DNA of 64,000 bases from Solenopsis invicta (taxonomy: Eukaryota; Arthropoda; Insecta; Hymenoptera; Formicidae), in the NCBI RefSeq assembly GCF_016802725.1, contig NW_024105258.1, forward strand, positions 1 to 64,000, in the 5' to 3' direction. The notes under the pieces were generated by a model. It made no database searches. It saw only the letters and a list, made by a program, of their open reading frames with translations, and was not told the origin of the DNA. This document shows, piece by piece, positions 1 through 11,773 of this stretch. Within the stretch, counting starts at the first letter, position 1. Every line of letters begins with the position of its first letter. The position numbers and the translations under genes are program-made.

Positions 1-165
1 CGAGGTCCGGTGACCGGTGACACGATACGGTCGCGAGTCGCGAGGTGACACGGTTCTGAGCCTCGCGCGGCTCGTTGGCTGCGCGCGGGACGTCGAGGTA
101 AGGGAAGAGCGCTGGGCGGAGTCAACTGAAAATCGAGCGAAATGTGCATTTCTTGCCGAGCTCTG
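1..165 (+). mobile_element. Right-hand end of a hAT element (cut by window start)
   Basis: These bases match the right end of the hAT copies that finish at 11773 and 35778 and are the inverse of the left ends at 3916 and 34731. The element closes with GAGCTCTG at 158-165, the complement of the CAGAGCTC start seen elsewhere. The following 8 bases (166-173) behave as its target duplication. The rest lies outside the window, so coding content is unknown. Confidence 0.8.
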
Positions 166-173
166 TTCTTGTG
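166..173. repeat. 8-bp hAT target-site duplication, first half
   Basis: TTCTTGTG directly follows the hAT end. The unoccupied site at 28675-28682 reads TTCTAGTG, and the inverse, CACTAGAA, directly follows the hAT end at 11773 (11774-11781). hAT transposases duplicate 8 bp. The two halves of one duplication therefore seem to lie 11.6 kb apart in opposite orientation, one base changed. Confidence 0.65.
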
Positions 174-224
174 TCTGCGTAGTGCGAAGCTACGCGTGTA
201 CGCGTAGGCCTTTTCTCTATTGAG

Positions 225-355
<131 letters not shown>

Positions 356-1520
356 TGGAACCGGATTCGTAGGTAGAAGTTTATTATATTGCCCTTTAAA
401 CATATGTACAAGTATTTAATAAGAACTATTGATGTGAAAAATTATTAAAACTATTTGCTATAAAAAGTATTGAAATTCAGTAGCAAATATTTCGTAGCAA
501 ATATTAACATATTACTTTTACTTGTGAAATTTTATAAAACATATTATTTAATTCTATCATTCTATTCTGCTATTTACAATAAAACGTCTTGAAACGACAT
601 CATATCATATTATTTATAATAAAAGTAAAGCCATACAAAATTACTAGAAAACGTATTTAGTTTAATAGTCAGATATATATATTAAATATAAATTAAAAAA
701 TATTGTAATATAAAAAGATATATTTGTATATAACATAGATTAAAGGAATATTTATTGTTGTAAGAATTGATTTTTTTTTTGTTACGCCATGTATTGGATT
801 TGTTCTTAAGTAATATTTTTATATATAACACTACGACTTTTTCTTAAAAATAAAAATTGTTTTTCTGTAAAAAAAAAATTAATAAAAGTATATATAATTT
901 TCTAAGACATTATCAATTCTCTATACAATTTTATTTCTTTTACCTAAAAGTAAAAATATTAATTAAATATAACTTTATCTGTTTCTTCTGTTTTTGTTTA
1001 TATGCTTATTTTATAGTTTTATTTTATAATAATGGATATATTATATTCCTTTGCTCTAGAACTCTAAATATAAAAGATGGACAAATCGTAACGCATTTGA
1101 GATATGCATTTATCCCACTATTATATTAAATAAAATACTCTAGAAGTAAGGTATGATATTTGAAAATTTAGGGGCAATAAATTGTAGTTGAATTTTGGAG
1201 GTTACAACGCTGCATATGTTCACGCTGGTTTCAGAAATTTGTGACTGGATTACTTAATGAGTAAGTACATTTTGAATCCTGTTTGAAAATAATTTTATTA
1301 AAGTTAATAAAGTTAAGTGTAGCTTTTACAATGTATATAGAGTTCACTGAACTAGTTAAAATAATACATGATATTACATTGGAGGAAGGTTACATTGGAA
1401 AGCTCTTGAAATTGTTTACAATAAAGCTTCTACGCATCTAATTTTCGTAATCGTAACTGTATACGCGTAATCATACTTTTAAATGCACATGCTCATAATT
1501 GTGCGAAATAAAGCATACTA

Positions 1521-1795
1521 GGTTGTTCAATAAGTTTTGTCGTTCGATAAGAAAAACACGATTTTATTGTTAGAAATACAGTTTATTATTCAATTTAATC
1601 TCCCTAAACTTCAGTATACTTATTCTAATTATCTTCTAATTTATGGATTCCCATCCCTGAAGTGAGAATCCGGAAGACTGTCGAAATACGCTTCAACGGC
1701 TGTTATTATCTCTTTGTTCGATGAAAATAGTTTCCACGCATGAATTTTTTGAAATGTGAGAACAGCCAAAAGTCAGAGGGAGCAAAAGACCGAAA
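1521..1795 (-). pseudogene. mariner transposase 3' remnant with terminal repeat
   Basis: The + strand starts after a TA (1519-1520) with GGTTGTTCAATAAG, a typical mariner terminal repeat. Reading the minus strand gives the end of a mariner transposase: a DFWLF motif, then remnants of the LEDRWNKCIE-like C-terminus, interrupted by stops. Only about the last 80 codons remain and the other terminus is missing. The same remnant lies at 32332-32606, so it predates the duplication. Confidence 0.7.
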
Positions 1796-3151
1796 CAATT
1801 TAAGGCAAAGAGCATTTCAACTCAACTACATTTTGCGTAGAATGTGTTACATAATTATATAGTGGTGTATATTTGATACACTTCTATAGATACACACCAT
1901 ACACTCAGAAGAAAATGTAGCATCAGGTAGTACAATTGCGGAATGCTCTTTTACAAATAATAACACAAATAGGGACAGAAATAAAATACAATAAATAAGT
2001 TTAAAAAATTGTTGTAAAAAACCTGTCTTAAATCATTTGACAAACTGCTTAAGGTTGTAAAATATTGCAATATTAACAAAACCTAAAAGATGTTGTAATT
2101 TTAAATAATTTTGTAGCAATTTATTGCCATTGTTGTCAAAATATAATAGCTGTTGACTTAAAAATCTATCACATTTAGAATTCAAGAATTTTTTTACTTT
2201 TAATATGAATATAAGAAAAAGCTATGTTTTATACAATTATAGTTTAGAGAATTTAATGTTTTAATACTTATTATTACATATAATATTGATTATTAAATAA
2301 TAAATATAATTTTAAAATCTAATAACTTATTCTCTATTATAATATTATAAAGAATTCGAAATATTATAAAGAATTTTTTGCGAAAAATAAAATGTGCTAG
2401 TAAAATGTGGTTTACAATATTGTTTTTAACATTTAAAAATCTCTTCATTTTACTACTCATTTCTCGTATCACACAAGATGTTCTTATAGTAATTAAAAGC
2501 CACAAATGGATGGCTTGATTAAATGACGCTGCCTGATTCACATTGTTTGTATACTTGTTTTTTAAACAATGTTAACAAAATTGTTATCAATAATCGTATA
2601 CAGCATTCAAAAATCTGTATCGCGCTTGTTCCCATTGTTGCAATTCGCCGCTCGGCACCTTTGCTTGATCCTGCCGAGGCTCTGTTTCATCAGACAAATG
2701 GCAGGTAAAGCTTTTTTCAAATTTCACGATGTAGACTAATAGAAAACAAAAGTTTCAGCCTTAAACCTTTCTATCAACCGACTTAATATTTTTCACATGT
2801 TTATATAAGTGGCAGTAGTATGCTGTTCTACAAGTAAGGTAATTTGTTGCAGGACATCATTTTTCATCATTTTGTGAGGTCCATAGTTAGCACAAAAAGG
2901 TTTCAACTTTAAGCATTTATATCATTGATACTATTTTTTTTACATAATTGAAACGCTATTGTCAAGTAATGACCCTCGAAAATTTAAACTTGTACCATTT
3001 AATTGGTATTTCACAGTCATATATCGCAATGTAAATAGGAGAATCGCGCGAATAAGTAAAAGCGAAAGCAAATCAACGAAAAGGAAAATAAATATTTTAT
3101 AATATCTGCATGGGCGAGCAGGCAGGTGTTCTCGATTCGTCTCTGTTGGCG

Positions 3152-3324
3152 TAGTTTACACCGAGCATTTTCGACGATGCATGTATACATAATACATATA
3201 TTTAATTATGTCGATTCATATTGTACCAGCTTAATATACTATTCTTTAAATTCATTGCCGAAATTAAGATAATTTAATTGAAAATTACTAGTTAATACGC
3301 GTATCAAATGCTCGGTGTAAACTA
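3152..3324. mobile_element. Short TA-flanked MITE
   Basis: A 173-bp unit has ~19-bp inverted ends (TAGTTTACACCGAGCATTT and its complement). Starting and ending with TA suits a Tc1/mariner-type non-autonomous element. It has no coding capacity. The copy at 33964-34136 has substitutions in both ends. Confidence 0.55.
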
Positions 3325-3527
3325 GACCATTGACCTAATTTTTATGATTAAAGCAACTGTAATTATATGGTTAGCACAAAAAATAAATTATAGTTAAATT
3401 ATAATAATTGCAATCATTTTTTTCTTTCAGTGCACTTCTCGAAATTCTGTTTACGAACGAGATGTTGCGTGTCGATAAATGCCAAGATAAATGCCAAGGT
3501 CCTCTTCTCATTCTTTTTTTATAGAAC

Positions 3528-3580
3528 ACTCCTTTCGCGCATCACGAATTTACGTAACCTTCTTGCGTATCCGGTTCCAG

Positions 3581-3666
<86 letters not shown>

Positions 3667-3896
3667 AGAAGGAGCAGTAACGGAGAATTTCAAGTATATT
3701 CGATTTCCGCGAAACGGACGCTACCCAGGCGATCGAAGTTCCTTGCTGCTCCGTCCGTTAAAATAGAGAGCCTCTCAAGCGCTGCGAATAAAAGATAGAA
3801 AGGGAGAGGGGGGGAGAGAGAGAGAGAGAGAGAGAGAGAGAACTAAAACCGGATACGCAACAAAGTTACGTAAATTCGTGATGCGCGAATGGAGTG
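3528..3896. mobile_element. Foldback repeat with CT/GA microsatellite arms
   Basis: About 60 bp at 3528-3587 returns inverted at 3836-3896; both contain CGCATCACGAATTTACGTAA. Inside each arm is a dinucleotide tract (CT at 3583-3662, GA at 3811-3840). The ~120 bp between looks unique. Copy 2 (34340-34691) has a shorter CT tract and a longer GA tract. No clear target duplication was found, so the element class is open. Confidence 0.5.
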
Positions 3897-4392
3897 GTCT
3901 ACACTCAGTGTAGACCAGAGCTCGGCAAGAAATGCACATTTCGCTCGATTTTCAGTTGACTCCGCCCAGCGCTCTTCCCTTACCTCGACGTCCCGCGCGC
4001 AGCCAACGAGCCGCGCGAGGCTCAGAACCGTGTCACCTCGCGACTCGCGACCGTATCGTGTCACCGGTCACCGGACCTCGAATACATATTTTTAATAGCT
4101 TTCCACGTCACCCAGGGGGTACTATTATCTTGCCAGATTCTTCTCGAAGAACACGGCAGTAGCTATAATTTTAAAGAAAATATTCATTTCGTAGATACTG
4201 TTATAGAAGAATTCGATACGCGTTTCACCTGCTTCGAAAAACTTCGAACAGAATTAATTCTTTTCGAGAATCCTCTTACAGCGCCAATCGTAGAACAGCA
4301 GATTAATTTACGGGACGAATTATGTGACCTACAAAATGATATTTCTCTGAAAACGGTTAAAAAAACCCGGGTGCAAAATTTTTATAAGGGTT

Positions 4393-5421
4393 TGTAACAA
4401 ACCGCTTCCGCGCGCCCCCCCCGACGGACCGGTCCCCGTCCGCAAAACGCCGGCCGAACATCCGCCGAGCGTCACACAAGGCGCTACGCGCCGATAAACG
4501 ACTTTAAACGCGCCAATACGAGCAGCGAGGCATCCGCGCGTCGCGGCTACCGCGCCGCGCACGCGCACCGGCCCCAAACCGGCACGCGCTAGCGACGTGC
4601 TCACGCGCCTCCGTCCGCCCACCACGCAACCGATCTCGAGCGGCGGGGACGCTGGCTCCGACACGAACCGAACCGCCACCGAACGTTCCCGACGTCTCGA
4701 GATGCGGGTAAAAAAGCGCCGGAGCAGCAAGATGCTGCGCTTCTTCTCCGCCGACTGCTCGGACCGCTACTCCGCCGACTAGTCTCCGAAGAAGTCTCCC
4801 GAGGTAGTCCTGGGGTCAAGAGTCTTGGTCGGAGCGTTCTCGACGGCTACCGTTTTCGCACCCGTCTCTCCTCGCCGAAGCTGGGCTCAAGGTCTTGGGC
4901 TCAGGGCGTACTTGCCCGACCGGCTTTCCTCGACACCGATCCGATCCTACCGCGGCGGCTACAGAAGAACGGGGTAAAGCGTCTTTGCCTCCGTCGAGCG
5001 TACTCGACGTAGCCGTCGCATCCTGCCTGCGAGAAGATCACAACCAACCGCCGCGGATTTAAAGAGCCGCTCAGCCGAGCGACGCCCCGCGCCCCGCTAC
5101 CGTGCTGGCGACCGCGAAAAGCCGAGCACGCGACCTCGCAAGGCCAAAAAACACGGGGCCGCCCGCGCCCGAAAACAAACGCCGACCGCGCAAACCACGC
5201 ACCTGCCGGGGGAAAGGGCGGCAACCGCGCCGACGACGTTCCCCGCGCCGAACCCTCTGTACATACTATTAAGACATTTGTATTCGTCACTCAAAAAAAC
5301 CTGTACCTATTTTTCACGTTCAAACACACGAGTCTAATTCTCTCTTAACCCGGATCGTGCCCTGGAATTCCCGACGAGCTACGTCCGTGCGCGATTCTAT
5401 CCAAGAAAACGGGTTGTTACA
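4393..5421 (+). repeat. 5' LTR of the gypsy element
   Basis: This LTR is 1029 bp against 1046 bp for the 3' LTR. Most visible differences are short deletions in this copy. The TATA box of the 3' LTR (TATAAAA, 10464-10470) is here an A-run near 4708, and the AATAAA at 11063-11068 is here an A-run near 5293. If real, this LTR may not initiate or polyadenylate well; consensus error in homopolymers is an alternative. Confidence 0.9.
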
Positions 5422-5439
5422 TGGCGCCCGAACAGGGAC
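5422..5439 (+). other. Primer-binding site (tRNA-Lys type)
   Basis: TGGCGCCCGAACAGGGAC directly follows the LTR. It complements the 3' end of the lysine tRNA that also primes several vertebrate retroviruses, and would prime minus-strand DNA synthesis. Confidence 0.85.
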
Positions 5440-5469
5440 CGTTGCCGTCCGGAGAGAATTAGACCCGCG

Positions 5470-6447
5470 TTGGCCATGCCGAGAAGCTGGATCTACCGAA
5501 TAGACCGTACCGCGCTAGAGTCGCACCTCGAAACTCTCAGGCTGGACACAACCGGGAACGTGGACGATCTCCGCCGCCGCTTACGGGAATACGCGACCGC
5601 GCATCCCGAATATCAGCCCGCGAACATGCCCCCCGGAGGACCAGCCGAGATCCGCATCGAGATACCGGACCCACCACTCGCTGGGGGGGGGCACGCGTCC
5701 GACGCCAAGCAAATGAACCAGATACGGAAGTGGGGATGCCACTTCGAAGGGAAAGACCCCATCGCGTTCCTTGAGCGGGTCGACGAACTACAGCGAGAGT
5801 ACGGGTTCTCCGACGCACAGTTATTGCGCGGTCCCCCCGAACTGCTGCGCGGGGAAGCGCTCCTGTGGTACCGCAACAATCGCGACTCCTGGGACGACTG
5901 GCAGGCGTTCACCGGCGAATTCCGGGAATATTACTTACCACGGCGATACGTCGCCAAATTAAAACGGGACATTCAGGCGCGAAAACAAGGTACCGACGAG
6001 CTATACCGCAAGTACGCGACGGAGCTCCTCACCATGATGAGACGCGCAGGCGGGTACGAAAAGGAGGAGCAGCTCGACCTGCTGTACGAAAACCTCCAAC
6101 CGCGGTACAAGTTGTACGTCCGCCGCGACGGCCTCCGCCGAACAACCGACCTGCTCCGTCAGGCGGAGGAATTCGAGGAAATCAGCGCGCAATGCCGCGA
6201 TCGCGGCGTCCCCCCCAAGCCAACCGCCACCAACACCGCCGCAACCACGTACGACAAGAACGAATGCTGCTGGCGCTGCAAGCAGCGCGGGCACACCGGT
6301 TCGACTGCCGTCGCATCGCAAAAAAATTCTTTTCCCCAGTGCGGGAAAGACGGCGTCTACACACGCGACTGCCACCCGCCGCCGGGAAACGCCACCGGGG
6401 CCCGGGGGAGGCCCCTGCCGCACCCCGGTCCTCCGAGTAATATTTAA
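5470..6447 (+). CDS. Gypsy gag polyprotein, open but with damaged zinc knuckles
   Basis: The 325-codon ORF starts 31 bp after the primer site. Residues ~12-45 look like a SAP fold (LESHLETLRLDTTG, then an Arg-rich helix), used for nucleic-acid binding in some insect gypsy Gags. Residues ~90-230 match a retrotransposon Gag capsid region (LLRGEALLWYRNNRDSW, then YYLPRRY). Two CCHC knuckles near residues 268-303 are both incomplete: the first (CWRCKQRGHT) lacks its last Cys and the second (PQCGKDGVYTRDC) lacks its first. Gag would form the particle and package the RNA. The frame ends at TAA 6445-6447 before the protease region. Confidence 0.8.
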   Translation: MAMPRSWIYRIDRTALESHLETLRLDTTGNVDDLRRRLREYATAHPEYQPANMPPGGPAEIRIEIPDPPLAGGGHASDAKQMNQIRKWGCHFEGKDPIAFLERVDELQREYGFSDAQLLRGPPELLRGEALLWYRNNRDSWDDWQAFTGEFREYYLPRRYVAKLKRDIQARKQGTDELYRKYATELLTMMRRAGGYEKEEQLDLLYENLQPRYKLYVRRDGLRRTTDLLRQAEEFEEISAQCRDRGVPPKPTATNTAATTYDKNECCWRCKQRGHTGSTAVASQKNSFPQCGKDGVYTRDCHPPPGNATGARGRPLPHPGPPSNI

Positions 6448-6454
6448 ACCGCAC

Positions 6455-9437
6455 CGCACATCTACCTCAGAATCGACCAGCACGAGCTCGAGGTCCTCCT
6501 GGACTCGGGCTGGGAAGCCTTTCGTGAGCCCGGCTACCGCGAACCGTCTACGACGCCGAGGGCGAGAGATACGACCCGTCACCGGCCAGGTCTACGTGGC
6601 GGACGGGTCGAGCGTACCGATTGGGGGATGCATCGTGCTACCGATCGTCATCAACAACCGAGCAATTTCGCACGAGTTCCAAATATTACCCGGACTCGAC
6701 ACCGACGTATTTTTCGGCGTCGATATCATGGCTCGGGCCCAAATCGCCATCCCGCCGCCACCGAAACACGCCGCGAGGGCACGCACTCCCCGCACGCAAC
6801 CCTCCCGATACGACCCGCGGCCGAAGGGGGGGGAGAACAGGAACGCCTGCAAGCCTTCCTCGCCGAAGAACCCCCCCGATTCGAAGCCGTACACGGACCG
6901 ACCGCCCGGGCTGCAACACACGATCGCGTCAGAAATCATCCGCCGATTAAGCAACGGTACCGTCCTCGGAATCCGGCGATGCAGGCCATCATCGACCGCG
7001 AGGTCGACGAAATGCTCCGTAACGGAATCATCGAGCCGTCGCAAAGCGCGTGGAGCTCACCTATCGTGATCGTGAAAAAAAAAGACGGCAAACCACGCTT
7101 TTGCATCGATTTCCGCAGGGTAAACGATGTGACCGAACGCGACGCGTATCCGCTGCCACAGATCGCCGCGACGCTGGATAAACTTCGCGGCGCGCAGTTC
7201 CTGACCACGCTCGACCTGGAGAGCGGCTACTGGCAGGTGCCGCTAGCACCGGAAAGCCGACCGATTACCGCGTTCACGGTGCCCGGACGCGGACTAATGC
7301 AGTTCCGCGTAATGCCCTTCGGACTGCATTCCGCGCCCGCCACGTTCCAACGGTTACTGACGGCATACTAGGCCCGGAGTTAGAGCCAGCGTGTTCGTCT
7401 ACCTAGACGACATTATCGTCGTTAGCCGAACCTTCGACGAGCACCTCGACACCCTGCGAGAAGTCTTTTCGCGACTAAGATCCGCCCAACTCCGGCTTAA
7501 CCCCGCGAAATGCCGGTTCTGTACGACAACAATCAAGTATCTCGGACACGTCGTGGACCGCGAGGGCATACGAACCGACCCGGAAAAGACCAACACGATC
7601 GTAGAGGGGCCCGGGGCCGCACACCGTGCGGCAAGTACGCCAATTCCTCGGCATCGCCTCGTGGTACCGCCGATTCATACGCGACTTCGCGACCCTCGCC
7701 GCCCCGCTAACCGCACTCACTCGCAAAAACGCCGCCTGGAGGTGGGGAACCTCGGAGCAGGAGGCGTTTGACGCCCTGAAGAGAACGCTCACGACCGCGC
7801 CGGTATTGGCCTGCCCGGATTTCGAGAGACAATTCGTCTTACAAACGGACGCGAGTACGACCGGCCTGGGGGCCGTACTCACACAATACTTCCCCGAGGG
7901 CGAGCGCGTGATCGCATATGCCAGTCGTACCCTGAATCCCGCCGAACGAAACTACAGCGCGACGGAGCTGGAGTGTCTCGCAATACTGTGGGGAATACGC
8001 CGAATGAGGGATTACCTCGAGGGCTATCGCTTTAAGGTCGTGACCGATCACCAGTCACTCCCCTGGCTACAAAAAATCGATTCGCCCACCGGCCGACTCG
8101 GACGGTGGGCATTCGAGTTACGACAATACGACTTTTTCGTTCAATACCGCAAAGGAGCGTTGAACAAGGTAGCCGATGCCTTGTCCCGCCGACACGCCGT
8201 CAACGTCATCGCGGAGCCCCGATGCCCGTGGTACCGGAAATGGTGGAGAACCGCACGCAACGCGCCGCACGACGCCCCCCACTTCCGCATCGAAGACGGG
8301 AAATTATACAAACACATGCTACATACCCTCGACTTGTCCGAAACGCCGAGCGACGCACAATGGAAAGAGTGCGTCCCCCCCGAAGGACGCACCGAGATCC
8401 TGCGGCGGTATCACGACGAGCCGACCGCCGGACATCTCGGGATCGCCAAGACGATCTCGCGCATCGCCGCACAGTACCACTGGCCCGGAATGTTCCGCGA
8501 CATAGCCCAATACGTGCGGCGGTGCGAGACATGCCTGGCTCACAAAGCGGAGCAGCGCCGACCCGCCGGACTGCTCCACCCGACCGTAATTACGCGACCG
8601 TGGCAACAAGTTGCCATCGACTCATAGGGCCGTTACCACGATCCTCCCGGGGCCACACGTGGCTCCTCACTATGCAAGACCGGTTCACCAAATGGCTGAG
8701 ATGCGTGCTCTCCGCCGCGCCACCGCACAAAACTTTACCGCCGCCCTCACGGAAGCTATCGTGCTCCGCCACGGATGCCCCGACGAAATCCTCTCCGACA
8801 ACGGGACCCAGCTGCGTTCGGCCTCACTGACCCAGCTTCTGCAGAAACTGCAGATCCGCCACCGATTAACGCCGGCGTACGCCCCGCACTGTAATCCGGT
8901 CGAACGCACGAATCGGTCCGTAAAAACAATGATCAGCCTGTACGTAAAAAAAGGGCCACCGCAAGTGGGACGCATACCTCGCTGAACTACAGTTCGCTTA
9001 CAATACCGCAGTGCACGAAGCAACGGGGCATACGCCGGCGTTCCTAAACCACGGCCGCGAACTACGACGTCCGGGAGAACGCGCGGCATCGAACGACGCA
9101 GAGGCGCCGCACGCGCTGCAACGACGCCTACGCGAGGCGTACGAAGTCGTCGCATAAAACTTGCCCGAGCGTTTCAAAGGCAAGAACGATACTATAATCT
9201 GCGCCGCCGGAATTGGCGACCGCGGCTAGGCGAATGGGTATGGAACGCGACCGCCCGTTGTCGCGGCGCGCGGATGCCTTCAACGCAAAACTCGCGCCAA
9301 AATACATTGGACCGCTAGAAATCCGGAAAATCATCTCACCCGTTATAGTCGACCTCCGGAGCAAAAGGGGGGAAATGGTACCCACACACGCACATCCAAG
9401 ATCTGAAGCCAGCCCCCACTCCACGAGCCGACGGTGA
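6455..9437 (+). pseudogene. Gypsy pol (protease, RT, RNase H, integrase), frameshifted
   Basis: Domains appear in order but in changing frames. A protease active site survives as LLDSG at ~6496, with flap-side sequence at ~6600-6750. RT runs from ~6975, with the first Asp in TTLDLESGYWQVPL (~7203) and YLDD at ~7400; a TAG at 7369-7371 and frame changes at ~7375 and ~7610 interrupt it. RNase H (QTDASTTGLG, TELECLAILWG, TDHQSL) spans ~7845-8190. Integrase has its zinc-binding part at ~8425-8560 and catalytic core from ~8590, with a TAG at 8624-8626 and further shifts. Several breaks look like single missing bases. No functional polyprotein can be read as it stands. Confidence 0.85.
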
Positions 9438-10130
9438 ACCGACACCGAGGATGAAAACAATGCGGCCGAAGATGACAACACCGATCTGGGGGAAGGACGT
9501 CCGCCCGAATTTGAACATAACGGCCCAGGCATCGCAGAGCTCACTTTGACGCGAGCCATGGCAAGCGACGCAGCATCCGACGATATCCTGAGCATCATCC
9601 GGGACTTCCTGGGCGAACCCGTGGCCGAATACGACCCGGAGCGACCCGGCATGGACGAAGCCGGACCAAGCCAGTCACGGCCAGCCCCGGAACTGGACCC
9701 AGCCAGTCCACCGAGCCGAGAGAACAGCCGCGGAAACCAGCCGCTATAGCCGGTGTCAGACGGGGCCAGCTACGACAGCCATCCGACCGCCAGACGCAGA
9801 CCAAGATCTCCTGGCTCACGACGACACCACCGCCGCCAATACCGCGGCCGATAGCGACACGACCGGAAAAACCACAGCCGTCCCTCAACCCGATCCGATT
9901 GATGGGGCCGCTGCCGCCACCACCTGTGCCAGTGGAAGTCGCACCGGGCATCACGGTAGAGGTACCGTACTTCGCCATCCACTCCGGCCGCGAGTACAAG
10001 GACAGACTCGGAGCTCGACGGTGGCACTTGCGCTTCGACCGTGCCGGACGACTCCGATCATGTCGAGAGAAGTCCTACGACACTCCCCGCACACCGGGAA
10101 AATGAATAGTATGCCTCTAATTTCAGGCAT
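9438..10130 (+). other. Region between integrase and 3' LTR, no recognised gene
   Basis: About 700 bp follow the integrase. They contain an acidic then Pro-rich open stretch (9546-9749) and a basic stretch (9899-10105, with VPYFAIHSGREYKDRLG). Neither resembles an envelope protein: there is no signal peptide, membrane helix or cleavage motif. They may be pieces of one C-terminal pol extension broken by frameshifts. Confidence 0.4.
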
Positions 10131-10134
10131 TCTT

Positions 10135-10147
10135 AGGAAGGGGGTGG
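10135..10147 (+). other. Polypurine tract
   Basis: AGGAAGGGGGTGG ends at the 3' LTR boundary, where plus-strand DNA synthesis would be primed. It is interrupted by one T, tolerable in gypsy elements. Confidence 0.7.
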
Positions 10148-11193
10148 TGTAACAAACCGCTTCCGCGCGACCCCCCCGACGGACCGGTCACCGTCCGCAA
10201 AACGCCGGCCGAACATCCGCCGAGCGTCACACAAGGCGCTACGCGCCGATAAACGACTTTAAACGCGCCAATACGAGCAGCGAGGCATCCGCGCGTCGCG
10301 GCTACCGCGCCGCGCACGCGCACCGGCCCCAAACCGGCACGCGCTAGCGACGTGCTCACGCGTCTCCGTCCGCCCACCACGCAACCGATCTCGAGCGGCG
10401 GGGACGCTGGCTCCGACACGAACCGAACCGCCACCGAACGTTCCCGACGTCTCGAGATGCGGGTATAAAAGCGCCGGAGCAGCAAGATGCTGCGCTTCTT
10501 CTCCGCCGACTGCTCGGACCGCTACTCCGCCGACTAGTCTCCGAAGAAGTCTCCCGAGGTAGTCCTGGGGTCAAGAGTCTTGGCCTCTGTCGAGCGTTCT
10601 CGACGGCTACCGCTTTCGCACCCGTCTCTCCTCGCCGAAGCTGGGCTCAAGTGTCTTGGGCTCAGGCAAGCGTACTTGCCCGACCGGCTTTCCTCGACAC
10701 CGATCCGATCCTACCGCGGCGGCTACAGAAGAACGGGGTAAAGCGTCTTTGCCTCCGTCGAGCGTACTCGACGTAGCCGTCGCATCCTGCCTGCGAGTAA
10801 GATCACAACGCAACCGCCGCGGATTTAAAGAGCCGCTCAGCCGAGCGACGCCCCGCGCCCCGCTACCGTGCTGGCGACCGCGAAAAGCCGAGCACGCGAC
10901 CTCGCAAGGCCGAAAAACACGGGGCCGCCCGCGCGCCGAAAACAAACGCCGACCGCGCAAACCACGCACCTGCCGGGGGAAGAAGCGGCAACCGCGCCGA
11001 CGACGTTCCCCGCGCCGAACCCTCTGTACATACTAGCTGTAAGACATTTGTATTCGTCACTCAATAAAACCTGTACCTATTTTTCACGTTCAAACACACG
11101 AGTCTAATTCTCTCTTAACCCGGATCGTGCCCTGGAATTCCCGACGAGCTACGTCCGTGCGCGATCTCTATCCAAGAGAAACGGGTTGTTACA
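10148..11193 (+). repeat. 3' LTR of the gypsy element
   Basis: This is the longer, apparently less damaged LTR. It has a TATA box (TATAAAA, 10464-10470) and a polyadenylation signal (AATAAA, 11063-11068). It is followed by the remaining hAT sequence. Confidence 0.9.
10464..10470 (+). promoter_or_regulatory. TATA box in the 3' LTR
   Basis: TATAAAA lies about 316 bp into the LTR, after a CG-rich U3. The same place in the 5' LTR has lost its T. Confidence 0.6.
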
Positions 11194-11773
11194 ATGTTTT
11201 ATCAAAATCAACCTACCCCAAGCTTCGAGATTTCGGACTCCGAATTTATTCTATGTTCGGATTCACATATTTATGTGAGACTTCTTTTTCAAAAATGAAG
11301 TTTATTAAAAATGAAAAACGTTCTTGTTTAAGCGACAATTCTTTACCGCGTCTTATGCGTCTTGCTACGTGCATTATGCAGATCGACGTTCCTGCTGCCG
11401 CTTGTAAAAAAGCCCGAAAGTCGTGAATCTGAATGTATTTTTCATTTCACTTAATATTTAAAATTCTGCTTCTTTTAAATTAATTCAAGCTATTAGAAGG
11501 TCGTCTCATTCATCAGTGGATTAGGCCTAACGGGGAAACCACTTAAAAAAAAACGCGTCGATAATAGTACCCCCTGGGTGATGTGGAAAGCTATTAAAAA
11601 TATGTATTCGAGGTCCGGTGACCGGTGACACGATACGGTCGCGAGTCGCGAGGTGACACAGTCCTGAGCCTCGCGCGGCTCGTTGGCTGCGCACGGGACG
11701 TCGAGGTAAGGGAAGAGCGCTGGGCGGAGTTAACTGAAAATCGGGCGAAATGTGCATTTCTTGCCGAGCTCTG

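Larger units (their letters stand above)
4393..11193 (+). mobile_element. Ty3/gypsy LTR retrotransposon, decayed
   Basis: A 6.8 kb element has LTRs at 4393-5421 and 10148-11193, both beginning TGTAACAAACC and ending GTTACA. A primer-binding site follows the 5' LTR and a purine tract precedes the 3' LTR. Between them are gag, then protease, reverse transcriptase, RNase H and integrase in that order, the Ty3/gypsy arrangement. Its GC content is much higher than the surrounding DNA. Pol is broken by frameshifts and stops, and no envelope-like gene was recognised. Confidence 0.92.
4167..11426 (+). pseudogene. hAT transposase C-terminal fragment, split by the gypsy insertion
   Basis: The fragment is in two parts, 4167-4392 and 11194-11426. 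The second part encodes the hAT dimerisation-domain signature (GFTYLCETSFSKMKFIKN and onward) of the ZBED5/GTF2IRD2-like group, ending at TGA 11424-11426. Bases next to the insertion differ from the intact copy mostly by homopolymer lengthening (for example ACCCGGG for ACCGG), so the exact insertion site and target duplication cannot be read. No DDE catalytic region is present, so the fragment cannot be a working transposase. Confidence 0.75.
3916..11773 (+). mobile_element. Non-autonomous hAT element, copy 1, interrupted by a gypsy element
   Basis: Both ends carry ~210-bp inverted repeats: CAGAGCTCGGCAAGAA at 3916 and the complement ending at 11773. Without the 6.8 kb retrotransposon at 4393-11193 the element is ~1.05 kb, like the uninterrupted copy at 34731-35778. 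It keeps only the last ~150 codons of a transposase, so it would need transposase from elsewhere. The right flank CACTAGAA has no match on the left (GTGTAGAC), which points to recombination after insertion. Confidence 0.85.

Noticed and set aside
857..1129. 90-codon AT-rich frame, also at 31668-31940
   Set aside because: Low-complexity Phe/Ile/Tyr/Lys composition expected from AT-rich DNA; its conservation only reflects the segment duplication.
2523..2708. Possible short exon ending at a GTAAAG donor
   Set aside because: There is no recognisable protein, no convincing acceptor and no neighbouring coding exon in either segment copy.
4384..4392. Target duplication of the gypsy insertion
   Set aside because: Bases on both sides differ from the empty site at 35190-35215 by apparent homopolymer changes, so no 4-6 bp duplication can be read with confidence.
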